A DNA stretch of 32,954 nucleotides from an uncultured Bacteroidales bacterium (GCA_902781045.1 CACZHT010000036.1:1-32954), one strand, 5' to 3'; shown: positions 22,144 through 30,037, counted from the first letter of the stretch. Notes: generated by a model from the sequence alone, not told the origin. Translations and numbers: made by a program.

Positions 22144-23778
22144 TCAGTCGTCAGACTCTTCGGCAGGCTTCTGTTTGCGGCGACGCTCTTTCTTGGTCGT
22201 CGCGCTGCTGGTGTCCTTTTCCTCCATGAGGTCAATCTCGTTGCGGTCTTTGTCGATGACGCGGTAGGCCAGGTAGGTCAGCGACTGGTCGGGCAGGATG
22301 CGGAACTTGCGTCCGAACTCACGGCGCCAGCGCCAGTACTCGCTGATGAGGCCTTTCTTGAGGTAAGCATCGACAAATGGATGGACATACATAATAAAGT
22401 TGCTCACCTTGAGTGAGTTGACAAGATAGTCTATCTTGTCTTTCAACGTGTCGGTAAAAAGCAGCGAAGGCTGCACCTCGCCTTTGCCTCCACACGAGGG
22501 GCAGGTCTCGGCTGTGACGATGTCCAGGGCGGGACGAACGCGCTGGCGGGTGATTTGCATCAGGCCAAACTTGCTCAGTGGCAAGATGTTGTGGCGCGCA
22601 CGATCGTTGGCCATCACCTCCTTCATGTGGGTGTACAGCTCCTGGCGGTGCTCGGCCTTGGCCATGTCGATAAAGTCGATGACGATGATGCCACCCATGT
22701 CGCGCAGACGCAACTGGCGAGCAATCTCGTCGGCTGCCAGCAGGTTCACGCCCAGGGCGTTGCTCTCCTGGTCGGTTGAGGCTTTCGAGCGGTTGCCCGA
22801 GTTCACATCGATCACATGCAGGGCTTCGGTGCTTTCTACGATTATGTATGCTCCCGACTTGAATGACACTGTCCGGCCAAACGACGACTTGATCTGTCGA
22901 GTGATGTTGAACTTGTCAAATATCGGCTCGTCGTCGCTGTAGAGCTTGACGATGTCACTGCGATCGGGTGCTATCAGGTTCACATAGTTGCGAATCTGCT
23001 CAAATATCTCGGCATCATTGACATGGATGCTCTCGAAGTCGGGGCTGAAGATGTCGCGAATCTCGCCCACGGCACGGCTCTCTTCCTCATAGAGAAGGGT
23101 TGTCGGAGGGCTGTAGCGTGCCTTGGCTACGGCGTCGTCCCAGCACTTGAGCAGGACCTTGAGCTCGCTGTGGAGCTCGGCGGCTCGCTTGTTCTCGGCC
23201 GAGGTGCGGATAATCACGCCGAAGTTCTTGGGCTTGATGCTCTCTATCAGGCGGCGCAGCCGGGTCTTCTCGGCGCGGTCCTTGATCTTTTGCGACACCG
23301 ATATCTTGTCGTTGAACGGCGTCAGAACCAGAAAACGACCCGTGAAGGTGATTTCGGTGGTGAGCCGAGGACCCTTGGTCGATATCGGCTCTTTGGCAAT
23401 CTGCACAATCAGCTCCTGCCCTTGCTCAAGCACGTCGGTAATCGACCCGTGCTTGTCAATGTCTTCCGTGAGCTCCATGCGCGAGATGTTCAGCTGCTTC
23501 TTGCCGCCGTCTTCGAGCACCGACTTGATGAATTGAGCGTAGGTGTTGAACTGTGAACCCAAATCAAGGTAATGAAGAAAGGCATCTTTGCCATAGCCGA
23601 CATTGACAAATGCGGCATTCAGGCCTGGCATGAGTTTCTTCACCTTGGCAAGGTAGAGGTTGCCCACGGCATAGGACGCGTCTCGCGATTCTCGTTGCAG
23701 AGTCATCAGGCGGCCGTCCTCGGTCAGCGCTGTGCTGATGGTGGTGGGCGTTACGTCAACTACTAGTTCACTTCTCAT
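22144..23778 (-). CDS. rng: Ribonuclease E/G family endoribonuclease (RNase G)
   Basis: Codes for 544 residues. It cleaves single-stranded, AU-rich RNA in mRNA turnover and in rRNA maturation. An S1 RNA-binding domain lies at about 38-120 (GNLYLAKVKKLMPGLNAAFV, KDAFLHYLDL). The catalytic metal-binding Asp residues are D324 (HVIDVNSGN) and D368 (IVIDFIDM). The zinc link is CPSC at 426-429. No long disordered C-terminal scaffold is present, so it is RNase G-like in form, slightly longer than the Escherichia coli enzyme (about 490). The Lys/Arg-rich end (KKERRRKQKPAEESDD) is disordered. It is transcribed after HU and the small basic protein; a terminator with a T-run follows. Confidence 0.95.
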   Translation of the reverse strand: MRSELVVDVTPTTISTALTEDGRLMTLQRESRDASYAVGNLYLAKVKKLMPGLNAAFVNVGYGKDAFLHYLDLGSQFNTYAQFIKSVLEDGGKKQLNISRMELTEDIDKHGSITDVLEQGQELIVQIAKEPISTKGPRLTTEITFTGRFLVLTPFNDKISVSQKIKDRAEKTRLRRLIESIKPKNFGVIIRTSAENKRAAELHSELKVLLKCWDDAVAKARYSPPTTLLYEEESRAVGEIRDIFSPDFESIHVNDAEIFEQIRNYVNLIAPDRSDIVKLYSDDEPIFDKFNITRQIKSSFGRTVSFKSGAYIIVESTEALHVIDVNSGNRSKASTDQESNALGVNLLAADEIARQLRLRDMGGIIVIDFIDMAKAEHRQELYTHMKEVMANDRARHNILPLSKFGLMQITRQRVRPALDIVTAETCPSCGGKGEVQPSLLFTDTLKDKIDYLVNSLKVSNFIMYVHPFVDAYLKKGLISEYWRWRREFGRKFRILPDQSLTYLAYRVIDKDRNEIDLMEEKDTSSATTKKERRRKQKPAEESDD

Positions 23779-23947
23779 CGCAGAAGGGGGGTATATACAA
23801 TAATCGTGTTAATCTAGGGTGGGGTCGGAGCCCCAAGGACTGAATACACAAAGAACAAACTCACACGCGCACAAGTGATCGAGGGGTGGGTTTGTTCTTG
23901 GCATGACTACGGTCGGGCCATGTCGAGCTGTCGACCAGTGGGAGGAC

Positions 23948-23966
23948 GGAGGGCATGAAGCCCTCC
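23948..23966. terminator. 7-bp hairpin after the small basic-protein gene
   Basis: GGAGGGC at 23948-23954 pairs with GCCCTCC at 23960-23966, 16 nt after the stop of the small gene (minus strand). No T-run follows, so it may stabilise the 3' end or attenuate transcription into rng. Confidence 0.35.
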
Positions 23967-23982
23967 AGGACCACCGGGTCAA

Positions 23983-24075
23983 TCACTTCTTGCTCTTATG
24001 GCGATTCTTTCTAAGTCTTTTCTTGCGCTTGTGCGTCGACATCTTGTGTCTCTTATGCTTCTTTCCGTTGGGCAT
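23983..24075 (-). CDS. 30-residue COX24/AURKAIP1-like basic protein (bS22/mS38-like)
   Basis: Codes for 30 residues, MPNGKKHKRHKMSTHKRKKR plus LRKNRHKSKK, nearly all Lys, Arg and His. The KRHKM.THKRKKRLRKNRHK pattern is that of the AURKAIP1/COX24 domain, found in mitochondrial ribosomal protein mS38 and in bacterial small-subunit protein bS22. Such a peptide very likely binds rRNA. The ATG at 24075 is 81 nt downstream of the HU stop, and the stop is about 200 nt before rng. HU, this peptide and RNase G in one direction is an arrangement familiar in Bacteroidota. The gene is easily missed because of its length. Ribosome association is inference from the family. Confidence 0.8.
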   Translation of the reverse strand: MPNGKKHKRHKMSTHKRKKRLRKNRHKSKK

Positions 24076-24156
24076 AACTACTTAGTTTTGGTGAATAAAT
24101 CGGTTAATATGCTTGTCCCTTACGGGTGACAATGCGTGGCTTGGGTCGAGGCTGAA

Positions 24157-24429
24157 TCACTTCACCTGGTCCATGAACACCTTGGCGGGCTTGAAGGCCG
24201 GAATCTTGTGCTCGGGGATGATGATGGTCGTGTTCTTCGAGATGTTGCGCGCGGTCTTCTCCGAGCGGGTCTTCACGATGAAGCTGCCGAATCCGCGCAG
24301 ATACACGTTCTCGTCGTTTGCCAGAGAGTCCTTGACGGTCTCCATGAATTTCTCGATTGTGGTCAGTACCGTGGCCTTGTCGATACCGGTCGATTTAGCG
24401 ATTTCGCTAACGATTTCAGCTTTAGTCAT
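24157..24429 (-). CDS. HU/IHF family DNA-binding protein
   Basis: Codes for 90 residues. It is a nucleoid protein that bends DNA as a dimer. The N-terminal helices (MTKAEIVSEIAKSTGIDKAT) and the family core (VYLRGFGSFIVKTRSEKTAR, the 'L.GFG.F....R..R.G.N' element with the beta-arm region NISKNTTIIIPEHKIPAFKP) are clear, as is the end GKVF-like AKVFMDQVK. The length is standard. It is the first gene of the HU / small basic protein / rng unit on the minus strand. A weak -7-like GATATTTG occurs on the minus strand at 24575-24568. Confidence 0.95.
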   Translation of the reverse strand: MTKAEIVSEIAKSTGIDKATVLTTIEKFMETVKDSLANDENVYLRGFGSFIVKTRSEKTARNISKNTTIIIPEHKIPAFKPAKVFMDQVK

Positions 24430-24738
24430 TGTTGTACTTATTTTTTAGTTTTTGTAATGTCTCGTCGTTGCAGATTCTGATTCTGACGCTTGCCTAAATG
24501 CCTGTAAATCACACAGTAAGTGCCACAAAAAAGGACTCTAGCGAGAGACCTTCCAGAAAATGCAGTGCAAATATCGGACTTTTTTTTGAATTACACGCTA
24601 TGTTTCAGCACTTTTTTATCTTTTTTTGCGATTTTCACCCATTTAGCCATGTCGGCACACGCACAGAAGGCAACAGCTTTTTTACTGCCATGTTACATTT
24701 CTTTGTCAACACATTAGTGATATTTGCCATTTTTGTCG
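24430..24738. other. Divergent intergenic region between HU and the transporter
   Basis: About 350 nt lie between the two start codons. No ORF with protein-like composition is seen. The region is T-rich on the plus strand and should carry promoters for both neighbours; only the plus-strand TACCTTTG at 24739 is convincing. Confidence 0.5.
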
Positions 24739-24746
24739 TACCTTTG
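24739..24746 (+). promoter_or_regulatory. -7 element of the transporter gene
   Basis: TACCTTTG fits TAnnTTTG and lies 32 nt before the ATG at 24779. No clear TTG is found 19-21 nt upstream. Confidence 0.5.
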
Positions 24747-24778
24747 CAGCCGTTTTTCAGTAATAATGGTTTATCTAT

Positions 24779-26458
24779 ATGGCTTGGTTGACTGAACTTG
24801 TTGCGGGCAGTGGAGTGGCGCACGCCATTTTCATTTATTCGCTCGTCATCGCCTTGGGTGTGATCCTGGGCAAGCAGAAAATCTTCGGCGTCTCACTGGG
24901 AGCGACGTTTGTCCTGTTCATGGGCATCCTGGCGGGGCACCTGGGGCTGACCGTCGATCCCAACATCATCAAATTCATTCAGGAGTTCGGCCTCATTCTG
25001 TTCATCTTCTCCATCGGATTGCAAGTGGGACCCAGCTTCTTCTCGTCGTTCAAGGAGGGCGGACTGGTGCTCAACGGTCTGGCGGTGCTCATCATCGCGC
25101 TCAACATCGCCGTGGCGATGGCTATATATTATGGTGTGGGCACCGTGCGCATCACCGACCTGGTGGGAATCCTCTCGGGTGCGGTGACCAACACGCCGGG
25201 GCTCGGCGCGGCGCAGCAGACGCTCATCGAGACCAAGGGAGCTGCCGCCGGGGCGCTCAACGAGGCGATGTCGATGGGCTATGCCGCTGCTTATCCGCTG
25301 GGTGTGGTGGGTATCATCCTGTCGATGATTGTGGTCAAGGTCATCTTTAAGATCAATGCCGAGTCCGAGTCTAAGCACATCGAGGACGATGCCGCACAGT
25401 CGCAGCTGGCACCGCACATCCTCACCTACCGCGTGACCAATAAGCTCATCTTCGGGCGCGACTTGCGCCGCCTGCATGCCATCATCGACCACAACTTCGT
25501 CATCTCGCGCATGAAGCGGGCCGCCGACGGCGAGGTGGTCATTCCCAAGAGCGACACCATCATCAACGAGGATGACCTCCTGCTCATCGTCATGAGCGCG
25601 CAGGACGAGGAAGTCTTCGACGCAATCATCGGGCCGCGGGTCGACATGGATTGGGATCACGAGCAGGCACAGCTGGTCTCGCGCCGCATCCTGGTCACCA
25701 ACAGTGCCATGTCGGGACGCAAGCTGGGCTCGCTGCGGCTGCGCATGGGATTCAAGCTCAACGCCACGCGCGTCAACCGTGCCGGCATCGACCTCCTGGC
25801 TAGCCCCAACCTTAGCCTGCAGGTGGGCGACCGACTGACCGTGGTGGGCAACATCGAGGACATCAACCGCCTGGCCGAGAAGCTTGGCAACTCGATGAAG
25901 CGACTCAACCAGCCCAACATGTTCACCATGTTCATCGGCATCGTCATGGGCATACTGGTGGGGTCTGTCCCCTTGATGCTGCCCGGCATGACTGTGCCCA
26001 TGAAGCTCGGTCTGGCTGGAGGACCGCTCATCGTGGCCATATTGCTGGGGCGCTATGGCTACAAGATGAAGCTCGTCACCTACACCAGCTCGAGCGCTAA
26101 CCTGCTGCTGCGCGAGCTGGGCATCTGCTTGTTCCTGGCCTCGGTGGGCATCGCGGCAGGAGGCAACTTCGCCAACACCGTGTTCAACGCCCAGGGTGCT
26201 ATGTGGGTGCTTTATGGCTTCCTCATCACATTCATCCCGCTGCTTGTCGTGGTCGTTCTGGCTCGAGGCAAATATCACATGAACTACTGCACGCTCATGG
26301 GGCTGGTGGCCGGATCGACCACCGATCCGCCCGCGCTGGCTTATGCCAACAAGACTGCCGGCAACGACGCGCCCGCCGTGGCTTACAGTACGGTCTATCC
26401 GCTCACCATGTTCTTGCGCGTAATCACTGCGCAGCTCATCATCATGATATTGGCTTAG
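24779..26458 (+). CDS. AspT/YidE/YbjL-family membrane transporter with two TrkA_C domains
   Basis: Codes for 559 residues. The order is typical of the AAEx family: five or six membrane helices (about 10-195, with the duplicated-family motif LGLILFIFSIGLQVGPSFF and the re-entrant GAVTNTPGLGAAQ), then two cytoplasmic TrkA_C (RCK_C) domains at about 210-290 and 295-375 (DLRRLHAIIDHNFVISRMKR, IINEDDLLLIVM; KLGSLRLRMGFKLNATRV, LQVGDRLTVVG), then a second helix bundle (about 385-559) repeating the motif as LGICLFLASVGIAAGGNF and GLVAGSTTDPPALA. It probably exports or exchanges a dicarboxylate or amino acid (AspT exchanges aspartate for alanine), with RCK domains sensing a ligand. Substrate unknown. 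Stands alone between a promoter and a strong hairpin. Confidence 0.93.
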   Translation: MAWLTELVAGSGVAHAIFIYSLVIALGVILGKQKIFGVSLGATFVLFMGILAGHLGLTVDPNIIKFIQEFGLILFIFSIGLQVGPSFFSSFKEGGLVLNGLAVLIIALNIAVAMAIYYGVGTVRITDLVGILSGAVTNTPGLGAAQQTLIETKGAAAGALNEAMSMGYAAAYPLGVVGIILSMIVVKVIFKINAESESKHIEDDAAQSQLAPHILTYRVTNKLIFGRDLRRLHAIIDHNFVISRMKRAADGEVVIPKSDTIINEDDLLLIVMSAQDEEVFDAIIGPRVDMDWDHEQAQLVSRRILVTNSAMSGRKLGSLRLRMGFKLNATRVNRAGIDLLASPNLSLQVGDRLTVVGNIEDINRLAEKLGNSMKRLNQPNMFTMFIGIVMGILVGSVPLMLPGMTVPMKLGLAGGPLIVAILLGRYGYKMKLVTYTSSSANLLLRELGICLFLASVGIAAGGNFANTVFNAQGAMWVLYGFLITFIPLLVVVVLARGKYHMNYCTLMGLVAGSTTDPPALAYANKTAGNDAPAVAYSTVYPLTMFLRVITAQLIIMILA

Positions 26459-26474
26459 ACTGTCAATCTTGCAT

Positions 26475-26521
26475 AAAACACTGCCACTTTGTCTGCAATT
26501 CAGACAAAGTGGCAGTGTTTT
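26475..26521. terminator. Perfect 21-bp terminator hairpin
   Basis: The arms at 26475-26495 (starting AAAACACTGCC) and 26501-26521 (ending GGCAGTGTTTT) are exact complements around a 5-nt loop. A-rich 5' and T-rich 3' ends let it work in either direction. It closes the transporter transcript 16 nt after the stop. Confidence 0.9.
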
Positions 26522-26621
26522 GCGTCAGATTGTGGTTGGCACAGCCTTTGCCATTCATTGGGTGAGCGCGGCAATGAAGCCGGGGCTCAAACAGAATGAC
26601 AATGTTTAACAATTAAAAAAT

Positions 26622-26627
26622 AGGAGG
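26622..26627 (+). promoter_or_regulatory. Shine-Dalgarno AGGAGG before hsp20
   Basis: AGGAGG lies 8 nt before the ATG at 26636. A perfect SD is rare among the genes of this window and fits the need for fast translation of a stress protein. It supports the chosen start. Confidence 0.75.
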
Positions 26628-26635
26628 ATAGAATT

Positions 26636-27094
26636 ATGTATCTTACACGCAGAAATCAGAACTGGTTGCCCGAGGTTTTCAACACCCTGTTTGACACCGA
26701 CATGTTTCCCAAGATGAACATGAGCACCACCACGTCACCGGCCATCAACGTCATCGAGAAGGACACGGAGTATGATGTGGAACTGGCAGCGCCGGGCATG
26801 ACGCGCGACGACTTCAAGGTCACCCTTGACGAGGACGAGAACCTGGTGGTCGACCTGGAGAAGAAGGTCGAGACCAACGAGGGCGACGACAAGGACAAGG
26901 ACAAGAAGGATGCCGGACGATACTTGCGCCGCGAGTTCAGCTACACTAAGTTCCACCAGACGCTGCTGCTGCCCGACGATGTCGACCGCGAGAAGATCAG
27001 CGCCACATGCGAGCACGGCGTGCTGCGCGTGGTCCTGCCCAAGTTCGCCCCGCAGGAGATGAAGAAGGAGTCCAAGGTCATCGAAATCCAGTGA
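26636..27094 (+). CDS. Small heat-shock protein, Hsp20/alpha-crystallin family
   Basis: Codes for 152 residues. It acts as an ATP-independent holdase for unfolded proteins in the cytoplasm. The N-terminal arm (about 1-35) is followed by the crystallin domain at about 36-140: PAINVIEKDTEYDVELAAPG, MTRDDFKVTLDEDENLVV, a charged loop rich in Asp and Lys (EGDDKDKDKKDAG), FSYTKFHQTLLLPDDVD, and the hallmark GVLRVVLPK. The C-terminal tail ends KVIEIQ, carrying the I-x-I motif that docks into neighbouring subunits. Length and order are standard. It has a strong ribosome-binding site; the promoter is not obvious (weak AGCCTTTG near 26540). Confidence 0.95.
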   Translation: MYLTRRNQNWLPEVFNTLFDTDMFPKMNMSTTTSPAINVIEKDTEYDVELAAPGMTRDDFKVTLDEDENLVVDLEKKVETNEGDDKDKDKKDAGRYLRREFSYTKFHQTLLLPDDVDREKISATCEHGVLRVVLPKFAPQEMKKESKVIEIQ

Positions 27095-27096
27095 TC

Positions 27097-27174
27097 TGAT
27101 ACAATTGGGGACGGTTCTGTTTTGTATCAAAAAGGCCAAAATGATACAAATCAGAACCGTCCCTGATTGTATCA
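27097..27174. repeat. REPIN-like palindromic element
   Basis: Two 33-nt arms, 27097-27129 and 27142-27174, are inverted copies of each other at 30 of 33 positions, with a 12-nt centre. Each arm itself begins TGATACAA and ends TTGTATCA and contains GGGACGGTTCTG. Four copies of the TGATACAA end in nested opposite orientation are the form of a REPIN (paired REP sequences moved by a RAYT transposase). No RAYT gene is in the window. Confidence 0.7.
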
Positions 27175-27195
27175 ATCCCCACAAATGATGAGGGA

Positions 27196-27239
27196 AAGGC
27201 GCCCAATTCGCCACTTTTGGCGATTGTGGGCGCCTTTTT
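27196..27239 (+). terminator. Intrinsic terminator after hsp20
   Basis: AAGGCGCCCAATTCGCCA at 27196-27213 pairs with 27218-27236 (one bulge), followed by TTTTT at 27235-27239. It lies about 100 nt after the hsp20 stop, beyond the REPIN-like element. Confidence 0.7.
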
Positions 27240-27472
27240 GCGGCAGTAATTTTGCAGTGTGAAAAAAGGCATACGATTTATGACCCTGAAATCACAACCT
27301 GAAAATTGAATTAGTTATTAGTTGAAATAGAATTTACGTAGTCACTTCTAATCAAGAATAGTAAGTTAAACGGACGAATTTGCCGCACGATGCGATATCG
27401 GGCGGCCTTTTCTTTCTTGTGTGCTATGGGTGTATAGTTTTGCAGATGAAATAGTTACTTCTGGCCAACGAG
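27240..27472. other. Gene-free stretch with two promoter-like sites
   Basis: TAATTTTG at 27247-27254 (with TTG at 27224-27226, spacer 20 nt) and TAGTTTTG at 27435-27442 both fit the -7 consensus. The first has no real gene behind it, only a 16-codon GTG frame. The second lies 30 nt before the truncated gene at 27473. The rest shows no coding sequence. Confidence 0.45.
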
Positions 27473-28231
27473 GTGACCACCAACCGCTTCTTCTTCCTGT
27501 CCAAGGGACGCACGCGCCGCTCCAGCACGCGCCGCGCGCCGTTCGGCGTGGCCTACGAGATCATCTCGCCGCGCATTACGCAGCTCGAGGCCGAGAACCT
27601 GAACAACGGTGCTGTTGAGCGTGGGCAGCATGACTGCTACAGCGTGTTCCAGCAGGGCAGTTCTACACCGCATTATGTCGAGCTGGACAAAGGCGAGGCC
27701 TCGACGCTGTCGAAGCTCACCCTGTTCATGCCCGACAAGCGTTTCCGAGGCCTGAAGTATGATCCGAACACCAATACGGTCGACACCGACGCATGGATCG
27801 ATGCGAACTACATGTCGAGTGCCATCCCCGATGATGTCGTGGTTAAAGAAAATGAATATGGCACAGAAACGTGGACCGAACAAGGCAAAAAAGAGGTGAA
27901 GTACATTGCGAGCATGTACTCGACCCGGGCCGACAACCCCCAGGATGAGACACCGCAAGAGCAGGGCGCACCCAGACGCATGGTCGAGCCTCACAAGGAT
28001 GATGTGGATAGCATCTACTATGTTACCGAGAAGGAGCTGGATGTGACCTACGCCTGCGATGAAGAAAACGTGATTACCGCCATTGGCAGTGTGATGGAGT
28101 CCAGCCCGGTGGTGAGCACTCGTTACTACAACTTGATGGGCGTGTCGTCCGACACCTCGATGGAGGGTATCAACATTGTGGTGACAGTGCATGCCGACGG
28201 CACCGTCACCAGCCACAAATCAATGTTCTGA
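27473..28231 (+). pseudogene. 5'-truncated secreted-protein fragment with YYNL-type tail
   Basis: The frame codes for 252 residues from a GTG at 27473; the next in-frame upstream codons (LLLANE) are open but end at a TAG about 20 nt earlier. There is no signal peptide. The N-terminus starts mid-domain with TTNRFFFLSKGRTRRSSTRR. The C-terminus (STRYYNLMGV, then GINIVVTVHADGTVTSHKSMF) is the tail seen on exported Bacteroidales proteins such as the one at 184-1383. The body has Asp/Thr-rich beta-type sequence without recognisable domains. An exported tail on a chain without a signal suggests that the 5' part was lost by deletion or rearrangement. An alternative is a real cytoplasmic protein, which I consider unlikely. 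Confidence 0.6.
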
Positions 28232-28265
28232 AAGGCTAAACAGATAACATAATAGTTTTTTTGAC

Positions 28266-28302
28266 GAGGGTGCGCAGCCGTGAGGCAGGGCACTCTCTTT
28301 TT
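28266..28302 (+). terminator. Terminator after the truncated secreted-protein gene
   Basis: GAGGGTGC at 28266-28273 pairs with GCACTCTC at 28290-28297 (one G-U), followed by TTTTT at 28298-28302. Confidence 0.6.
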
Positions 28303-28475
28303 CGTATGACGAGAGTTTGCCAAGCTAAGCGCGGAAATAAACGAGTCTCTAGGCAATGGTGGTGGGTTCCGCTCCCCTGTTATGTGATAGGGTAGGTGAG
28401 TGTTTTTGCCGTGTGATTATTTCGTGGTAGTCCAGACACTATTCGACCATTCGCCCCCACCCCTCACTTGTAACA

Positions 28476-28508
28476 ATTCAGCCAGACCCGGTGAGGGCCT
28501 GGCTGAAT
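28476..28508 (-). terminator. Terminator of the DUF4923-like gene
   Basis: ATTCAGCCAGACCC at 28476-28489 and GGGCCTGGCTGAAT at 28495-28508 form a 14-bp stem with one mismatch. On the minus strand it follows the stop codon of the lipoprotein gene at 28536 and is trailed by TTGTTA. The 28303-28475 interval holds no gene. Confidence 0.7.
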
Positions 28509-28535
28509 GCGGTTGTGATTGTTAAGATGTTGGCT

Positions 28536-29177
28536 TTACTTGGTCAGCTCGAAGCCCACGCGGGCGCCGTCCTGGCTCTTGGCCAGCTGCTTGACGGCGG
28601 CCACGGCGGTGGCGTTGTTGACCTTGCCCACTTTCTGCAGCAGGTTGGTCATCTGGTTGGCGTCAAACATCAGGGCGATGCCGTTGTTGGTCTTCATCAC
28701 GTTGCCCTTGAGGGTCTGAGCGGCGCTCTTGAGCGTGATTTCGCCGTTGCTCTGGTTGTAGGCGTAGGTGCCGTTGAAGGGGATGCCGTTGACCTGGGCG
28801 TGGAACGTCTTGTCCGTGCCGAAGTTGAACGACGTGTTGCGCTTGGTGATGCCGGCGGCCTGATACTTCGGGGCCAGCGACTGAATCAGGCTGTTGGCGG
28901 CATTGACACCGCCGGCCTTGTTCAGGGTCTGTTGGTTGGTGAACGCGGCACTGGCACCATTGTAGTTCCAGTTGCCGGCCAGGCTCTGTGCGTCGAAGCC
29001 GTAGCCGCCCAGCAGCACATTGCCCAGGATGCTGCCCAGCACGTTGCCCAGCACACTGCCGCCCGTGCCATAGCCGGTGTTGGTGCCGTAGCCATAGCCC
29101 GTGTTGTTCATACCCATGCCGCAGCCGGTGACCAGCAAGGCCACTGCCGCGAGAATTGCGATAAATCCTTTTTTCAT
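28536..29177 (-). CDS. DUF4923-like lipoprotein
   Basis: Codes for 213 residues. The signal FIAILAAVALLVTGC gives a lipobox Cys at residue 19, followed by a Gly/Asn/Tyr/Thr-rich linker (GMNNTGYGYGTNTGYG) and a Gly-Leu-rich helix (SVLGNVLGSILGNVLLG). The domain from about 63 (LAGNWNYNGASAAFTNQQTL, NKAGG) to the end matches the DUF4923 layout: 'l.GtW.Y..p..aFts...L.kAGg', then a 'F.F..D.tF...v.g.p..G.Y' segment (FNFGTDKTFHAQVNGIPFNG). The role is unknown, probably envelope-associated. The minus-strand promoter TACTTTTG (29226-29219) sits 42 nt upstream of the ATG. Confidence 0.85.
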   Translation of the reverse strand: MKKGFIAILAAVALLVTGCGMGMNNTGYGYGTNTGYGTGGSVLGNVLGSILGNVLLGGYGFDAQSLAGNWNYNGASAAFTNQQTLNKAGGVNAANSLIQSLAPKYQAAGITKRNTSFNFGTDKTFHAQVNGIPFNGTYAYNQSNGEITLKSAAQTLKGNVMKTNNGIALMFDANQMTNLLQKVGKVNNATAVAAVKQLAKSQDGARVGFELTK

Positions 29178-29218
29178 AATGCTTAAGTATTTTAATTGGT
29201 TTGTACGTTCGTTGGGGG

Positions 29219-29226
29219 CAAAAGTA
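29219..29226 (-). promoter_or_regulatory. -7 element of the DUF4923-like gene
   Basis: On the minus strand this reads TACTTTTG, matching TAnnTTTG, about 40 nt before the start codon. Confidence 0.5.
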
Positions 29227-29326
29227 GGAAAAATTCTTTAATTAATGCACTCTCTTGGCAAAAAAAGTGATTTTTGGCACGTATTTTGCTATTTATAGAT
29301 AGTCAATACAATGTTTTTATCGACAA

Positions 29327-29752
29327 ATGGCAAGTAAGAAGATTATCGACTTGGGGGCTTATCGCCAGTACTTCGACGACTCGGCCCTGTGGCAGAAGAT
29401 TGCCGGCGTGGCACGCAAGGCGGGCATCAAGGTAGTCTATGCCGCGCTGGTGCTCTATTACCTGGCACGCGACGGCAAGATGCCGATGGGAGAGAAACTC
29501 AAGATCTATGGTTCGCTGGGCTACTTCATCCTGCCCATTGACTTGATTCCCGACTCGCTCATCGCACTGGGTTTCACCGACGACTTCGCCGCACTGGCCT
29601 ATGCGCTCTACTCGGCCAGCAAGTATGTCACCCCCGACATCGAGGCCCGTGCCGAGGCCAAGCTGCGCGAGTGGTTCGGCGACTTCGACCGCTCGCAGAT
29701 TGCCGGCCTGCTCCCTGCCGGCGACTGCACCTCACCAGCCCCGCAGCGCTGA
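29327..29752 (+). CDS. YkvA/DUF1232 family membrane-associated protein
   Basis: Codes for 141 residues. The DUF1232 signature is complete at about 60-95: KLKIYGSLGYFILPIDLIPD, SLIALGFTDDFAAL (the 'lgYf..P.DliPD.ipvlGf.DD...l' pattern). Residues around 32-48 form a possible membrane helix (IKVVYAALVLYYLA). The family is widespread and poorly characterised, and is sometimes called YkvA. The ATG at 29327 gives a polar N-terminus without a signal peptide. The last 25 residues are low-complexity and Pro/Ala-rich. It appears monocistronic. Confidence 0.9.
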   Translation: MASKKIIDLGAYRQYFDDSALWQKIAGVARKAGIKVVYAALVLYYLARDGKMPMGEKLKIYGSLGYFILPIDLIPDSLIALGFTDDFAALAYALYSASKYVTPDIEARAEAKLREWFGDFDRSQIAGLLPAGDCTSPAPQR

Positions 29753-29786
29753 TCCCGGCATCCCCACCGGCGCAATGATGCGACAA

Positions 29787-29846
29787 GGGGTCTGACCCTT
29801 CTGTGCCACCGAGCGCAGCTCGGCTGGCAACAGAGGGTCAGACCCC
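29787..29846. repeat. REP-like nested inverted repeat
   Basis: GGGGTCTGACCCTTCTGT at 29787-29804 pairs with ACAGAGGGTCAGACCCC at 29830-29846 (one bulged T). The spacer itself folds (GCCA..CGAGC gca GCTCG..TGGC). Two degenerate direct copies of CCCCCTGTTGCGCTTCGCATA follow up to about 29890. A mobile palindrome or REP-type element is likely. Confidence 0.65.
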
Positions 29847-29890
29847 CTGTTGCGCTTCGCATACCCCCTGTTGGGCTTCGCTTCGCATAA

Positions 29891-30037
29891 CCCCCGGTCG
29901 TACCCAGTGGCCCCGGCAGCCACGCCGTTAGCATTCTGTCACATGGCCCATCAGATGCCTCTCTTCACGCAATCGTTTGCGTGACTTTCTGATGTCATTT
30001 GTGCCGCAAAAGGTGCGAAATTGTCAGAAATGATTCG
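29891..30037. other. Gene-free stretch with nested hairpin
   Basis: CACGCAA at 29966-29972 pairs with TTGCGTG at 29977-29983, and outside it CATCAGA at 29949-29955 pairs with TCTGATG at 29988-29994. No gene is seen. The hairpin could be a regulatory or operator-like site upstream of the starch-binding gene. Confidence 0.45.

Noticed and set aside
24893..26278. 461-codon minus-strand frame opposite the transporter
   Set aside because: Asp/His/Gln-rich nonsense composition from GC-rich antisense; the sense strand encodes an unmistakable membrane protein.
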